NCBI GenBank assembly: GCA_036402115.1
Contig: DASWTM010000027.1
Coordinates: forward strand, 1 to 64,000
From: Chryseosolibacter sp036402115
GTDB lineage: Bacteria > Bacteroidota > Bacteroidia > Cytophagales > Cyclobacteriaceae
DNA: 64,000 bases
Reading direction: 5' to 3'
Of this stretch, positions 16,992 to 26,080 are shown in pieces (within the stretch, counting starts at the first letter, position 1; every line of letters begins with the position of its first letter). The notes beneath the pieces were generated by a model. That model was not told the origin of the DNA. It saw nothing but the letters and a program-made list of their open reading frames with translations, and did not search any database. The position numbers were made by a program, and so were the translations under genes.

Positions 16992-19274
16992 ATGACAAAA
17001 AGGTTTGGATTACTAGTGTTGATCGCTGGATGGTGTCTCTCACTAAATGTTGCCGCGCAGGTCAACAGCCCTGTGGATTATGTGAGTACACTTGTTGGAA
17101 CGAACTCAAAGTTTGAGCTATCTACCGGAAATACTTATCCGGCAATAGCCCTACCGTGGGCAATGAATTTCTGGTCTCCGCAAACAGGAAAAATGGGCGA
17201 TGGCTGGATGTATACCTACACGGCTGATAAGATCAGAGGCTTTAAGCAAACGCATCAGCCAAGTCCATGGATGAATGACTACGGACAATTTTCATTGATG
17301 CCGATGACCGGTAAGCCAGTGTTTGATCAGGATCAAAGAGCAAGCTGGTTTTCGCATAAAGCGGAGATTGCAAAACCGCACTACTATCGGGTCCATCTGG
17401 CGGATTATGACGTGACTACCGAGATCGCGCCAACGGAAAGAGCGGCTATCTTCCGTTTTACTTTTCCGGAAAGCAAAAACGCATACATCGTAACCGATGC
17501 ATTTGACAAAGGTTCATACATCAGAATAATCCCAGAAGAAAAGAAGATCGTAGGGTATACAACAAAAAACAGCGGTGGTGTTCCAGAGAATTTTAAGAAC
17601 TACTTCGTTATCGTGTTCGACAAACCCTTTGCTTATGTTGCTGCCGTAAAGGATGGTAAGATCGCGGAAGGTGAAAAGGAATTTAATGGAAATCATGCCG
17701 GGGCGATCATCGGTTTCTCAACAACGAATGACGAACTGGTTCACGCGCGTGTGGCTTCTTCGTTCATCAGTGAGGAGCAGGCCTTGATCAATTTGAAAGA
17801 ACTGGGTAATACTGAATTTGATAAGATTGTCGAAAATGGAAAACAGCGTTGGAACAAGGTGCTTGGCAGAATCAAAGTTGAAGATGAAAACATCGACAAC
17901 CTGAGAACTTTCTACTCATGTTTTTACAGATCGATCTTGTTCCCCAGAAATTTCTCAGAGATCGATGCGAACGGCAAAGTGGTCCATTATAGTCCATACA
18001 ACGGTAAGGTTGTGCCCGGCTATATGTTTACCGACACTGGGTTCTGGGACACCTTCCGCAGCTTGTTTCCATTCCTGAACTTTTTATTTCCTGAAGAAAA
18101 TGTGAAAATGCAAGAGGGTCTTGCGAACGCATACAAGGAAAGTGGTTTCCTTCCGGAGTGGGCAAGTCCTGGCCATCGTGACATCATGGTTGGGAATAAC
18201 TCCGCGTCCGTAGTAGCGGATGCATACCTCAAAGGTTTACGCGGTTATGACATCGAAGCGTTGTGGGAAGCGCTGAAGCATGGTGCCAACAACGTGCATC
18301 CAAAGGTTTCTGCTTCCGGAAGAAAAGGCTACGAACACTACAACAAGCTGGGATATATTCCGAATGACGTTGAAGTCGATCAGAATGTAGCCCGTACGTT
18401 GGAGTACGCCTATGACGACTGGACAATCTATCGGTTAGGTAAAGCGTTGAATAAACCGAAGAAAGAAATTGATGTGTATGCGAAGAGAGCAATGAATTAT
18501 AAAAACGTGTACAATCCAAAGCGTAAGCTGATGGCGGGTCGAACCACGAAAGGTGAGTTTCCGGAAGCGTTCAATCCAACGGACTGGGGCCGCGATTTTA
18601 CGGAAGGTAACAGCTGGCACTACTCGTGGTCGGTATTTCATGATCCACAGGGAATGATAAACCTGATGGGCGGACAGAAAGAATTTGTCAACATGCTCGA
18701 TTCGGTGTTCATTATTCCTGGCGCGAAAGGAATGGAAAGTCGTTCGATGATTCACGAAATGCGCGAAATGCAGGTGATGGATATGGGTCAGTATGCGCAT
18801 GGTAATCAACCGATCCAACACATGGTTTATCTTTATAACTATGCAGGTGAACCGTGGAAAGCGCAGTACTGGGCACGTGAAATTATGGATAAACTTTACA
18901 CCGCAGCACCGGATGGATACTGTGGTGATGAAGATAACGGACAGACTTCTGCGTGGTATGTTTTTTCAGCCTTGGGATTCTACCCATTGTGTCCTGGTAG
19001 CAATGAATACATCATCGGTTCACCATTGTTCAAGTCGGTGAAGGTAGAACTTGGAAATGGACAGCAGATCGAAATAAATGCTGACAACAATTCGAAAGAA
19101 AACCGTTATGTTGCTGATATGATCGTGAATGGAAACAAACATTCAAAGAATTATCTTACACACGAAGAGCTGATGAAGGGGGCGAAGATCGATTTCAAAA
19201 TGAGCGCTACACCTGTGAAAGACAGGGGCACCAACAAAGCTGATTTTCCATATTCTTTCTCAAACGAAAAATAA
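16992..19274 (+). CDS. GH92 alpha-mannosidase, predicted alpha-1,2-type
   Basis: A 760-residue exported enzyme with the full GH92 fold. Motifs seen are TGNTYPAIALPWAMNFW, EGNSWHYSW, HGNQPIQHM and GDEDNGQTSAWY. By spacing, E538 (in EGNSWHYSW) matches the catalytic acid E533 of Bacteroides thetaiotaomicron BT3990, and D646 and D648 match its D642/D644 base pair. W93, H588 and E589 fall where BT3990 has W88, H584 and E585, residues linked to alpha-1,2 specificity; I recall these numbers from the published structure. GH92 enzymes are calcium-dependent inverting exo-mannosidases. It has a plain signal peptide without a lipobox, so it should be periplasmic and remove mannose side chains. It starts 115 bp after the GH42-like gene and ends 14 bp before the next. 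Confidence 0.93.
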   Translation: MTKRFGLLVLIAGWCLSLNVAAQVNSPVDYVSTLVGTNSKFELSTGNTYPAIALPWAMNFWSPQTGKMGDGWMYTYTADKIRGFKQTHQPSPWMNDYGQFSLMPMTGKPVFDQDQRASWFSHKAEIAKPHYYRVHLADYDVTTEIAPTERAAIFRFTFPESKNAYIVTDAFDKGSYIRIIPEEKKIVGYTTKNSGGVPENFKNYFVIVFDKPFAYVAAVKDGKIAEGEKEFNGNHAGAIIGFSTTNDELVHARVASSFISEEQALINLKELGNTEFDKIVENGKQRWNKVLGRIKVEDENIDNLRTFYSCFYRSILFPRNFSEIDANGKVVHYSPYNGKVVPGYMFTDTGFWDTFRSLFPFLNFLFPEENVKMQEGLANAYKESGFLPEWASPGHRDIMVGNNSASVVADAYLKGLRGYDIEALWEALKHGANNVHPKVSASGRKGYEHYNKLGYIPNDVEVDQNVARTLEYAYDDWTIYRLGKALNKPKKEIDVYAKRAMNYKNVYNPKRKLMAGRTTKGEFPEAFNPTDWGRDFTEGNSWHYSWSVFHDPQGMINLMGGQKEFVNMLDSVFIIPGAKGMESRSMIHEMREMQVMDMGQYAHGNQPIQHMVYLYNYAGEPWKAQYWAREIMDKLYTAAPDGYCGDEDNGQTSAWYVFSALGFYPLCPGSNEYIIGSPLFKSVKVELGNGQQIEINADNNSKENRYVADMIVNGNKHSKNYLTHEELMKGAKIDFKMSATPVKDRGTNKADFPYSFSNEK

Positions 19275-19288
19275 AACGTCACCGTCCT

Positions 19289-21802
19289 ATGTTCAGAACG
19301 TTTCTAAACCGCAAGCTAGCCATCTGTGTTGCAGGAATTATCCTGGCTTCCTGCGCGCAGCAACCTGACACACAACAACTGGCACAGGAGTCGGCAGGGC
19401 AATCCTTTCGTGCTCCAGCCTATCCGTTGATAACAATCGATCCATACACGAGTGCGTGGTCAACTGCTGATCAATTGTTCGATGCGCCCGTGAAGCACTG
19501 GACGGGCAGAAATCACTCACTCATGGGTGCTATCCGCGTAGATGGAAAAACGTATCGCTTCCTTGGCAAGGAAGAAATTCCATTGCAGCCAGTGCTTCCA
19601 AGCGCAAAGTATGAAGCCTGGGAGGGAACATATGTTACTAATGCGCCTGCAAAAGGGTGGGAGAAGCCGGGCTTCAACGATGTTTCGTGGCAAAAAGGCA
19701 AAGCTGGTTTTGGAACGCCCAATACATTCGACACAAAAACTCCCTGGCAGACGAAAGAAATTTGGGTTAGAAGGGAATTTACACTTACTGCTGAACAGGA
19801 TGGAGAACTATATCTCAACTACGCGCACGATGATGACTTCGAGTTGTACCTGAACGGGACCCAGATTGTTAATACCGGCAACCGTGCACGCGGCAACGTC
19901 ATTGAAAAAATCGACAAGAGTTTGCTGAGCCCTGATGGAAAGAACGTAATTGCCGCACATTGCCTTGACCGCGGAGGATTAGCATACGTAGACTTCGGAA
20001 TTTTTAAAGAGAGTGAACAAAAGCAGGTTTTCGAGCAGACTGCTGTGCAGAAGGGTGTGAAGATAACTGCAACACAGACAAAATATGATTTTACTTGCGG
20101 GCCAGTAGATCTGCGGGTTGCATTTGTTTCTCCCTTGTTGATGGATGACCTCGAGCTTCTTTCCCGGCCAGTCAATTACGTGAGCTATCAGGTGGTATCA
20201 AACGATGGTCAATCACACGATGTTGAAGTTTATTTTGATGCAACACCTGAGTGGGCCGTTAATGAACTGAATCAGGAAGTCCAGGTGACAACAGGTGAAA
20301 TCGGTGAGGTTGACTTTGTCAGGGCGGGAACGACTGAACAACCTGTTCTGAAAAAGAAAGGTGATAATGTTCGGATAGACTGGGGCTATTTCTACCTCGC
20401 TTCTCCGGATTCAGAAGGCAACGCTCTAGCTATTGGCGACTTTGCGAATGCCAAGAAGTCATTTCTAGAGAAAGGAAATATTTCTTCATCGACCGATAAG
20501 GTCACAGCGATTATGACTTCTAACATGCCGGTGCTGACTTACATCCACAACCTCGAAAAGGTATCATCCAAACCGTCCAGCGGATTTGTTATGTTGGCGT
20601 ACGATGATATTGAGTCGATTCAATACTTCGGCACGAATTTAAAAGCCTGGTGGACTAAGGGTGGCGAGGTTAATTTCAGCAACGCTTTAACTGCAGCGGC
20701 ATCCGACTTTGAAAAAGTTCTTGAGCGTTGTGATGATCTGGACGCCAGAATTTACCGCGAAGCGCTGGCAGCAGGAGGAGAAAATTACGCGAGACTTTGT
20801 TTGCTCGCGTATCGTCAGTCCATCGCAGCGCATAAGCTTGTGAAGGATACGGAGGGAAACATCTTATTCTTGTCGAAAGAGAATTTCAGCAACGGTTCCA
20901 TTGGTACTGTCGATGTAACGTATCCATCGGCACCACTATACCTGAAGTATAATCCTGAACTTCTTAAGGGAATGTTGAATCCAATTTTCTATTACACGGA
21001 AAGTGGAAAATGGACGAAGCCCTTTGCAGCGCACGATGTAGGGACATATCCTCAGGCAAATGGACAAACGTATGGTGGTGATATGCCGGTCGAAGAATCG
21101 GGAAACATGCTGATCCTAACGGCTGCCATTGCAGCGGTAGAAGGTAATGCGAAGTACGCTGAGAGACACTGGGCGGCTTTGACAACCTGGGCGAATTATC
21201 TTCTTGAACACGGACTTGATCCGGAGAATCAGCTTTGCACCGATGACTTTGCCGGACATTTTGCCCACAATATCAACCTTTCCGCGAAAGCGATTATGGG
21301 TATTGCTGGCTATGGCAAGCTTGCTGAAATGCTTGGTAAAAAAGACATCGCTGAAAGATATACATCGGAAGCAAAACGGATGGCTCAAGAGTGGATGAAG
21401 ATGGCGGATGACGGAGATCATTACCGTTTGACGTTCGACAAACCGGGAACCTGGAGCCAGAAATACAATCTCGTTTGGGATAAGATCCTTGACCTTGGCA
21501 TCTTTCCAAAGGATGTGATGCAAAAAGAAATCCCGTACTACCTCACAAAGCAGAACGAATACGGGTTGCCACTCGACAATCGCAGAACATACACAAAATC
21601 GGATTGGATCGTATGGACAGCAACACTGGCAAACGACACGGCTACGTTTAAAAAGTTCATTGATCCTTTGTATAAGTACGTGACTGAAACTTCAAGCCGC
21701 GTCCCAATGAGCGACTGGTATGAAACAACGGATGCCACGCAGGTTGGATTCCAGGCGCGTTCTGTTGTTGGAGGATATTACATTAAGATGTTGGATAAAT
21801 AG
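19289..21802 (+). CDS. DUF4965/DUF5127/DUF1793 (glutaminase A-like) lipoprotein with inserted jelly-roll
   Basis: An 837-residue lipoprotein (ILASC, Cys at residue 22). The N-terminus (PAYPLITIDPYTSAWS, LMGAIRVDGKTYRFLG) is the DUF4964 start of the glutaminase A-like family, continued by DUF5127 (about 235-460), DUF4965 (about 465-640) and DUF1793 (about 645-815, with LDNRRTYTKSDWIVW and SDWYETTDA). Between residues about 105 and 220 a jelly-roll resembling the sugar-binding domain of GH2 enzymes is inserted (FNDVSWQKGKAGFG, IWVRREF, LYLNYAHDDDFELYLNG). Although homologues are named glutaminases, these proteins are common in Bacteroidota glycan loci, and a six-hairpin barrel plus sugar-binding insert fits a glycosidase equally well. 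It is packed between GH92 and GH125 in one operon. Confidence 0.85.
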   Translation: MFRTFLNRKLAICVAGIILASCAQQPDTQQLAQESAGQSFRAPAYPLITIDPYTSAWSTADQLFDAPVKHWTGRNHSLMGAIRVDGKTYRFLGKEEIPLQPVLPSAKYEAWEGTYVTNAPAKGWEKPGFNDVSWQKGKAGFGTPNTFDTKTPWQTKEIWVRREFTLTAEQDGELYLNYAHDDDFELYLNGTQIVNTGNRARGNVIEKIDKSLLSPDGKNVIAAHCLDRGGLAYVDFGIFKESEQKQVFEQTAVQKGVKITATQTKYDFTCGPVDLRVAFVSPLLMDDLELLSRPVNYVSYQVVSNDGQSHDVEVYFDATPEWAVNELNQEVQVTTGEIGEVDFVRAGTTEQPVLKKKGDNVRIDWGYFYLASPDSEGNALAIGDFANAKKSFLEKGNISSSTDKVTAIMTSNMPVLTYIHNLEKVSSKPSSGFVMLAYDDIESIQYFGTNLKAWWTKGGEVNFSNALTAAASDFEKVLERCDDLDARIYREALAAGGENYARLCLLAYRQSIAAHKLVKDTEGNILFLSKENFSNGSIGTVDVTYPSAPLYLKYNPELLKGMLNPIFYYTESGKWTKPFAAHDVGTYPQANGQTYGGDMPVEESGNMLILTAAIAAVEGNAKYAERHWAALTTWANYLLEHGLDPENQLCTDDFAGHFAHNINLSAKAIMGIAGYGKLAEMLGKKDIAERYTSEAKRMAQEWMKMADDGDHYRLTFDKPGTWSQKYNLVWDKILDLGIFPKDVMQKEIPYYLTKQNEYGLPLDNRRTYTKSDWIVWTATLANDTATFKKFIDPLYKYVTETSSRVPMSDWYETTDATQVGFQARSVVGGYYIKMLDK

Positions 21803-21806
21803 GATC

Positions 21807-23243
21807 ATGACAAACAGGAGAGATTTTATCAAAAAAGGAACGCTTGCCGCAGCCGGAATTTCATTGACCGCAACCAGCATAAGCCTGGCAGATTTGTATT
21901 CACAGGATCAATTCGGCACACTAAGGCCGGCAGTCGACAAAAGAAATTTTACTTCCACCGCAGTTGAGGAAACGATTAAATCTATAAAAGCGAAGATCAA
22001 AGATCCGAAGCTTGCATGGATGTTTGAAAATTGCTTCCCCAATACCCTCGACACAACCGTTGAATTCGGAACGAAGAATGGCAAACCAGACACGTTTGTC
22101 ATTACAGGAGATATTTACGCCATGTGGCTGCGCGATTCAACCGCACAGGTTTGGCCTTACCTTCCACTTGCAGCCAAAGATGACAAACTGAAAACTTTGC
22201 TTGCGGGAGTTGTCCACAGGCAAACGTATTGTGTGCTCCTTGATCCCTACGCAAATGCCTTTAATAAAGAGTTGACTCCGGGCGAATGGATGAGTGATCA
22301 GACGGAGATGAAACCAGGGTTACATGAACGCAAATGGGAAATCGATTCGCTGTGTTATACCATTCGACTCGCTTATTACTACTGGAAGACAACGAATGAT
22401 GTCTCAGTCTTTGAGACCGAGTGGAGGAAAGCGGCAGCAGTAATCGTCAAAACGTTTCGGGAACAACAGCGCAAGAACGGACCAGGGCCGTATAAATTTG
22501 AGCGAAACACGACACGTCAGTTAGATACGTTGTCAAACAATGGTTGGGGCCAACCGCTCAACCCTGTGGGGTTGATCAATTCTTCGTTCAGGCCATCCGA
22601 TGATGCGTCAACCTATGGATTTCTGATTCCTGCAAACCTGTTTGCGGTTGTGTCCCTACGGCAACTCGCTGAGATCAGTACAAAGGTAACGAAGGATGAT
22701 GCGTTTGCTAAGTCATGCTCGGCATTAGCAGATGAAGTAGAGAAAGCGATTCACAAATATGCCGTTGTTCAACATCCGAAGTACGGTAAGGTATATGCTT
22801 ATGAAGTGGATGGGTTTGGAAACGCTGCCTTCATGGATGATGCGAATGTTCCGAGCTTATTGGCTTTGCCATACCTCGGTTGTGTTGATAAAAATGACAG
22901 TGTCTACCAAAATACACGCAAGCTGGTGTGGAGTACGGATAATCCTTACTTCTTCAAAGGAGCAGCGGGAGAAGGGATCGGTGGTCCGCACGTGGGTTAC
23001 GATATGATCTGGCCGATGAGTATCATCATGCGTGCCATGACAAGCTCAGATGACCAGGAAATTGCATGGTGTATTAAAACACTTCGCAACACCGATGGTG
23101 AAACCGGATTCATGCACGAGAGTTTTCATAAAAATGATCCGGCAAACTTCACACGTAAATGGTTTGCATGGGCGAATACATTGTTTGGCGAATTAGTATT
23201 GAAGCTCGTAAATCAAGGGAAAACCAATTTGCTCGTTAGCTAG
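21807..23243 (+). CDS. GH125 exo-alpha-1,6-mannosidase
   Basis: The ATG at 21807, four bases after the previous stop, gives a 478-residue protein beginning with a twin-arginine-like signal (NRRDFIKKG) followed by a hydrophobic stretch. A longer in-frame start at 21720 would overlap the upstream gene and hide the signal. The body is GH125 (DUF1237): AWMFENCFPNTLDTTV, GDIYAMWLRDSTAQVWPYLP, KWEIDSLCY and GFMHESFHKND. D180 and E438 occupy the positions of the acid and base of characterised GH125 enzymes (D220 and E393 in the pneumococcal enzyme, from memory). These enzymes remove alpha-1,6-linked mannose without a metal, completing the breakdown of GH76 products. Last gene of the locus on this strand. 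Confidence 0.93.
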   Translation: MTNRRDFIKKGTLAAAGISLTATSISLADLYSQDQFGTLRPAVDKRNFTSTAVEETIKSIKAKIKDPKLAWMFENCFPNTLDTTVEFGTKNGKPDTFVITGDIYAMWLRDSTAQVWPYLPLAAKDDKLKTLLAGVVHRQTYCVLLDPYANAFNKELTPGEWMSDQTEMKPGLHERKWEIDSLCYTIRLAYYYWKTTNDVSVFETEWRKAAAVIVKTFREQQRKNGPGPYKFERNTTRQLDTLSNNGWGQPLNPVGLINSSFRPSDDASTYGFLIPANLFAVVSLRQLAEISTKVTKDDAFAKSCSALADEVEKAIHKYAVVQHPKYGKVYAYEVDGFGNAAFMDDANVPSLLALPYLGCVDKNDSVYQNTRKLVWSTDNPYFFKGAAGEGIGGPHVGYDMIWPMSIIMRAMTSSDDQEIAWCIKTLRNTDGETGFMHESFHKNDPANFTRKWFAWANTLFGELVLKLVNQGKTNLLVS

Positions 23244-23274
23244 AACAAGCGCTGGGCCATAGCCATAGCCTTTA

Positions 23275-25791
23275 TCAAACTCTGTACGCATGCGGATAAT
23301 CCGTTCCCATCACCTTTTTGTACTCGATCACAAATGCCTGGTAACGAATCCGTGCCTCGTCATTCATCTTCAAACGCTGCATCGCTTTGATCTGGAAATT
23401 CAACGCAGCCTCATTTAGTGGGTCAATATTGAAGATGGCGTCTGCGAAGGCGAGCGTTGCCGGGTATTGTTCTGCATCGAAAGATTTTTCCATTTCCACG
23501 ATCAGCACCGGTTCGAGCTTTTTCTCCATCTCCTCTTTAAAGGCATCAAATAACGGATGGTCGGACAGTTGCAGGAATTTTCCTCGCGACAGTATTTCAA
23601 GAAGTTCGTTTCGATACCGGTCAACTTCATGTGAGGAAATAATCTGGAGGCATCGCGTGTAGTCAGAATAAAACGCGTCTGTTACCTCAAGCTTGAAAAT
23701 TCCTTTTTTGTCATAAATCAATTCAATGCCTTCCAGCTCGCTCAAAACTTTTCGCAGGTGATTGATCGTAACGCCTCGTGAATTTTTTACTTTATCGGCA
23801 GGCTTGTCGGGCCACAAGATGGTACTGAGGCGTTGTGATGCAATCCCACCTTCGGTTGTGGTATACTGAAGGATAAGACAGAATATCTGCTTCAGCTGTG
23901 CGCTGAACATGTAAGTGATGTCGCGGTTCTTTCTATCCCGAACGGTAAATTCACCAAACAGGTAAATAGCGTTTGCTTTTGTTTTCGCTTCACTTATTCG
24001 TGGGTCAGCTTCAGTTTGAATAGGGTGCACACGATCGACAGCCGGATCTTCATACCGCTTTTCTCTAGCTCTTCTGACAAGAACTAAACCAATCACTCCT
24101 CCAACGGCAAGGAAACCGAGTACGAATGCAAGAGTGTAGTCGGTTTTTTCCCTGGAATAATTAGCGAGTGCATCGGCAGTAAGCGGAGGAAAAGACAACG
24201 AGTAGAGCTTTAGATCCGAAGCGATATCATCTTCAAATTCCTGTACGACCGCATATAGACTGTTCAGTGTGCTGTCATAGTAGAGGTTTGCATTCGTTGT
24301 AATCTTATCTGAGCGGATTGGAATTGAATCTCCGAGAATTTCATACTGCCCATCTTTCATTGAAAAATGGTAAAGTTTTAAAAGAGATTCGGACACATGC
24401 TCAGGGTAACACAATGTGTAAAAAGAAGAATCATTTAAAATGACCATTCCTCGTACGGGCACCATGTTGTCGTCCTTCCATTCGATTTCCCACAACTTGG
24501 AAATTCGTCTGGCATTCAGGTCCACTTTATACAGATCATAATAGTATTTTCTCCCCACAATCTGTTCGCCCGATTCATTTCCCATGCCACCGAAGATGTA
24601 CATTGTATTCGTCTCCTTCCTATAGCCAACGGAAGAGAAATATCGTGGTGACAAAAAGTCTCCGGTAAATCCGCCAAGCGTATCCCATTCCTTCTTACTC
24701 AGATCATAGGCAAAGAAATCGTTGCTGTAGTGCATTCGTCCGAACCCTCCGAACAAAATAAATTGATTACTCAGGGGGTTGAGGAACGTACCATTGTGAT
24801 GCAACGGACTGGCTAATTGCTCATTGTTCTCTGCTGTCCATTCGTAAGTATCAAGATCCAGCCTGGCAACGGTAGGACCATTGTAATTTTCCACGTAAGC
24901 CTCGAACGAGTATAGCTTCGTGCCATCGGAGGAAAGAAAGTTAGTTCCTAACTTGAGTTTGACAGGGAGTTGCGCGTCAAATACTTTAGTTTGAGTGTTT
25001 CCCGACCGTACGTTGTAAATGGTCAGTGAATCGCGGTTAAAATAGTAAAGTTCTTTCTTTGTACGATTGTAATTCGAGCCCGCCACTGATTGCGAATGAA
25101 AGGAGACCTGGCGCCTCCAATGATATGCGTCATTCACGAGCCATTCTGGATTAACCACTTCTCCATAGACATCTCCGTTAATATCATGAACAACTGTTCC
25201 CTTACTTTCCTTAAGTTCAAAACCGAATTTTTCATTGTTCCCAACAACAAGATCGCGGATGGCAAAGGAAGGAACATCGATAATGTGGTCACTTCTGCCG
25301 AAAAGAATGATCGGTGAATAGGAATCCGGAAGCTGATCGGCAAACGCGGTGAATGTGCGATCGTGAATCGAAAGGCGTATGGAGTCAGACTTCAGGTCAA
25401 ACGCAATCTTCATTTTCGCCCATGGGGTGTTTTGAAGCTCTTCGCGCGTAAGTGTTGCCGTGATCAGATTGTTTTTTCCTTCTTCATTAAAACGGAAAAT
25501 CAGATTTCCACCCTGACCATCGTAAAAGAGGTTATAGATTCTGTTCGTTGCCTGGTTCTTTATCCGCACGATGTATCCGATTTCGGTTGTTGGATACAAA
25601 GCAAGATTGAAATCAATCGCAAACGCGTCTGCGAACGTGGGGACGTTTTGACCAAAGACATTGTAAGAAGTTCGCTGATTGATGGGTAATTCGCTGCCAT
25701 GAAATTTTAGTCCGCCCGGAGTTGTTGCCAGCACTGGCAGCATCCCGAAAACCAAAAGCGCATAACAAACAAATCTCATCGCAAAAGACAT
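23275..25791 (-). CDS. Membrane-spanning regulator: periplasmic lectin-like and kelch domains, cytoplasmic winged helix
   Basis: An 838-residue protein with an N-terminal signal segment, a concanavalin/LamG-like beta region (about 30-185), a kelch-type propeller (about 215-545; FILFGGFGRMHYSNDFFAYD, NTMYIFGGMGNE), one membrane helix (about 553-573) followed by positive residues RRAREKR, a winged-helix domain (about 608-705; LSTILWPDKPADKVKNSRG) of the SARP/OmpR kind, and a helical BTAD-like tail (about 710-838). The topology puts the sensor in the periplasm and the DNA-binding part in the cytoplasm, a one-component transmembrane regulator. It is convergent with the mannan locus, ending 31 bp from GH125. 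The ligand is unknown; glycan or cell-envelope state is a reasonable guess. Confidence 0.8.
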   Translation of the reverse strand: MSFAMRFVCYALLVFGMLPVLATTPGGLKFHGSELPINQRTSYNVFGQNVPTFADAFAIDFNLALYPTTEIGYIVRIKNQATNRIYNLFYDGQGGNLIFRFNEEGKNNLITATLTREELQNTPWAKMKIAFDLKSDSIRLSIHDRTFTAFADQLPDSYSPIILFGRSDHIIDVPSFAIRDLVVGNNEKFGFELKESKGTVVHDINGDVYGEVVNPEWLVNDAYHWRRQVSFHSQSVAGSNYNRTKKELYYFNRDSLTIYNVRSGNTQTKVFDAQLPVKLKLGTNFLSSDGTKLYSFEAYVENYNGPTVARLDLDTYEWTAENNEQLASPLHHNGTFLNPLSNQFILFGGFGRMHYSNDFFAYDLSKKEWDTLGGFTGDFLSPRYFSSVGYRKETNTMYIFGGMGNESGEQIVGRKYYYDLYKVDLNARRISKLWEIEWKDDNMVPVRGMVILNDSSFYTLCYPEHVSESLLKLYHFSMKDGQYEILGDSIPIRSDKITTNANLYYDSTLNSLYAVVQEFEDDIASDLKLYSLSFPPLTADALANYSREKTDYTLAFVLGFLAVGGVIGLVLVRRAREKRYEDPAVDRVHPIQTEADPRISEAKTKANAIYLFGEFTVRDRKNRDITYMFSAQLKQIFCLILQYTTTEGGIASQRLSTILWPDKPADKVKNSRGVTINHLRKVLSELEGIELIYDKKGIFKLEVTDAFYSDYTRCLQIISSHEVDRYRNELLEILSRGKFLQLSDHPLFDAFKEEMEKKLEPVLIVEMEKSFDAEQYPATLAFADAIFNIDPLNEAALNFQIKAMQRLKMNDEARIRYQAFVIEYKKVMGTDYPHAYRV

Positions 25792-26080
25792 AGCCTCAAA
25801 CCCTTAAAGATAGCGCGTTCATCCGCTGCATTGTAATCGCCAATGCTTTATCGTTGTTTTTCCGGGCAAAAAACAAAAAAGTAATGACGTGGGAAAAATT
25901 GGCGTAATAAAATCGTCATTCACCCTCAAAATGGCCTCATTCCTGGCTCAAAACCATGATCCTGACCGAAATGTTCGGGGTGTTCGTCTATTCAGTTCTG
26001 CCAGCGTTTTTGGAAAAGAAGTTTCACACACAAGCTACTGGTGATCAGGCTTGTGCGTTCAGCAAAAATGGACCGTTACC

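Noticed and set aside
18801..18818. GNQP in GH92 taken as loss of the catalytic acid and hence as mannose-1-phosphate uncapping activity
   Set aside because: By residue spacing the catalytic acid is E538 in EGNSWHYSW, which is present. The Q in GNQP is 68 residues away from it, 40 before D646, and does not match the catalytic position.
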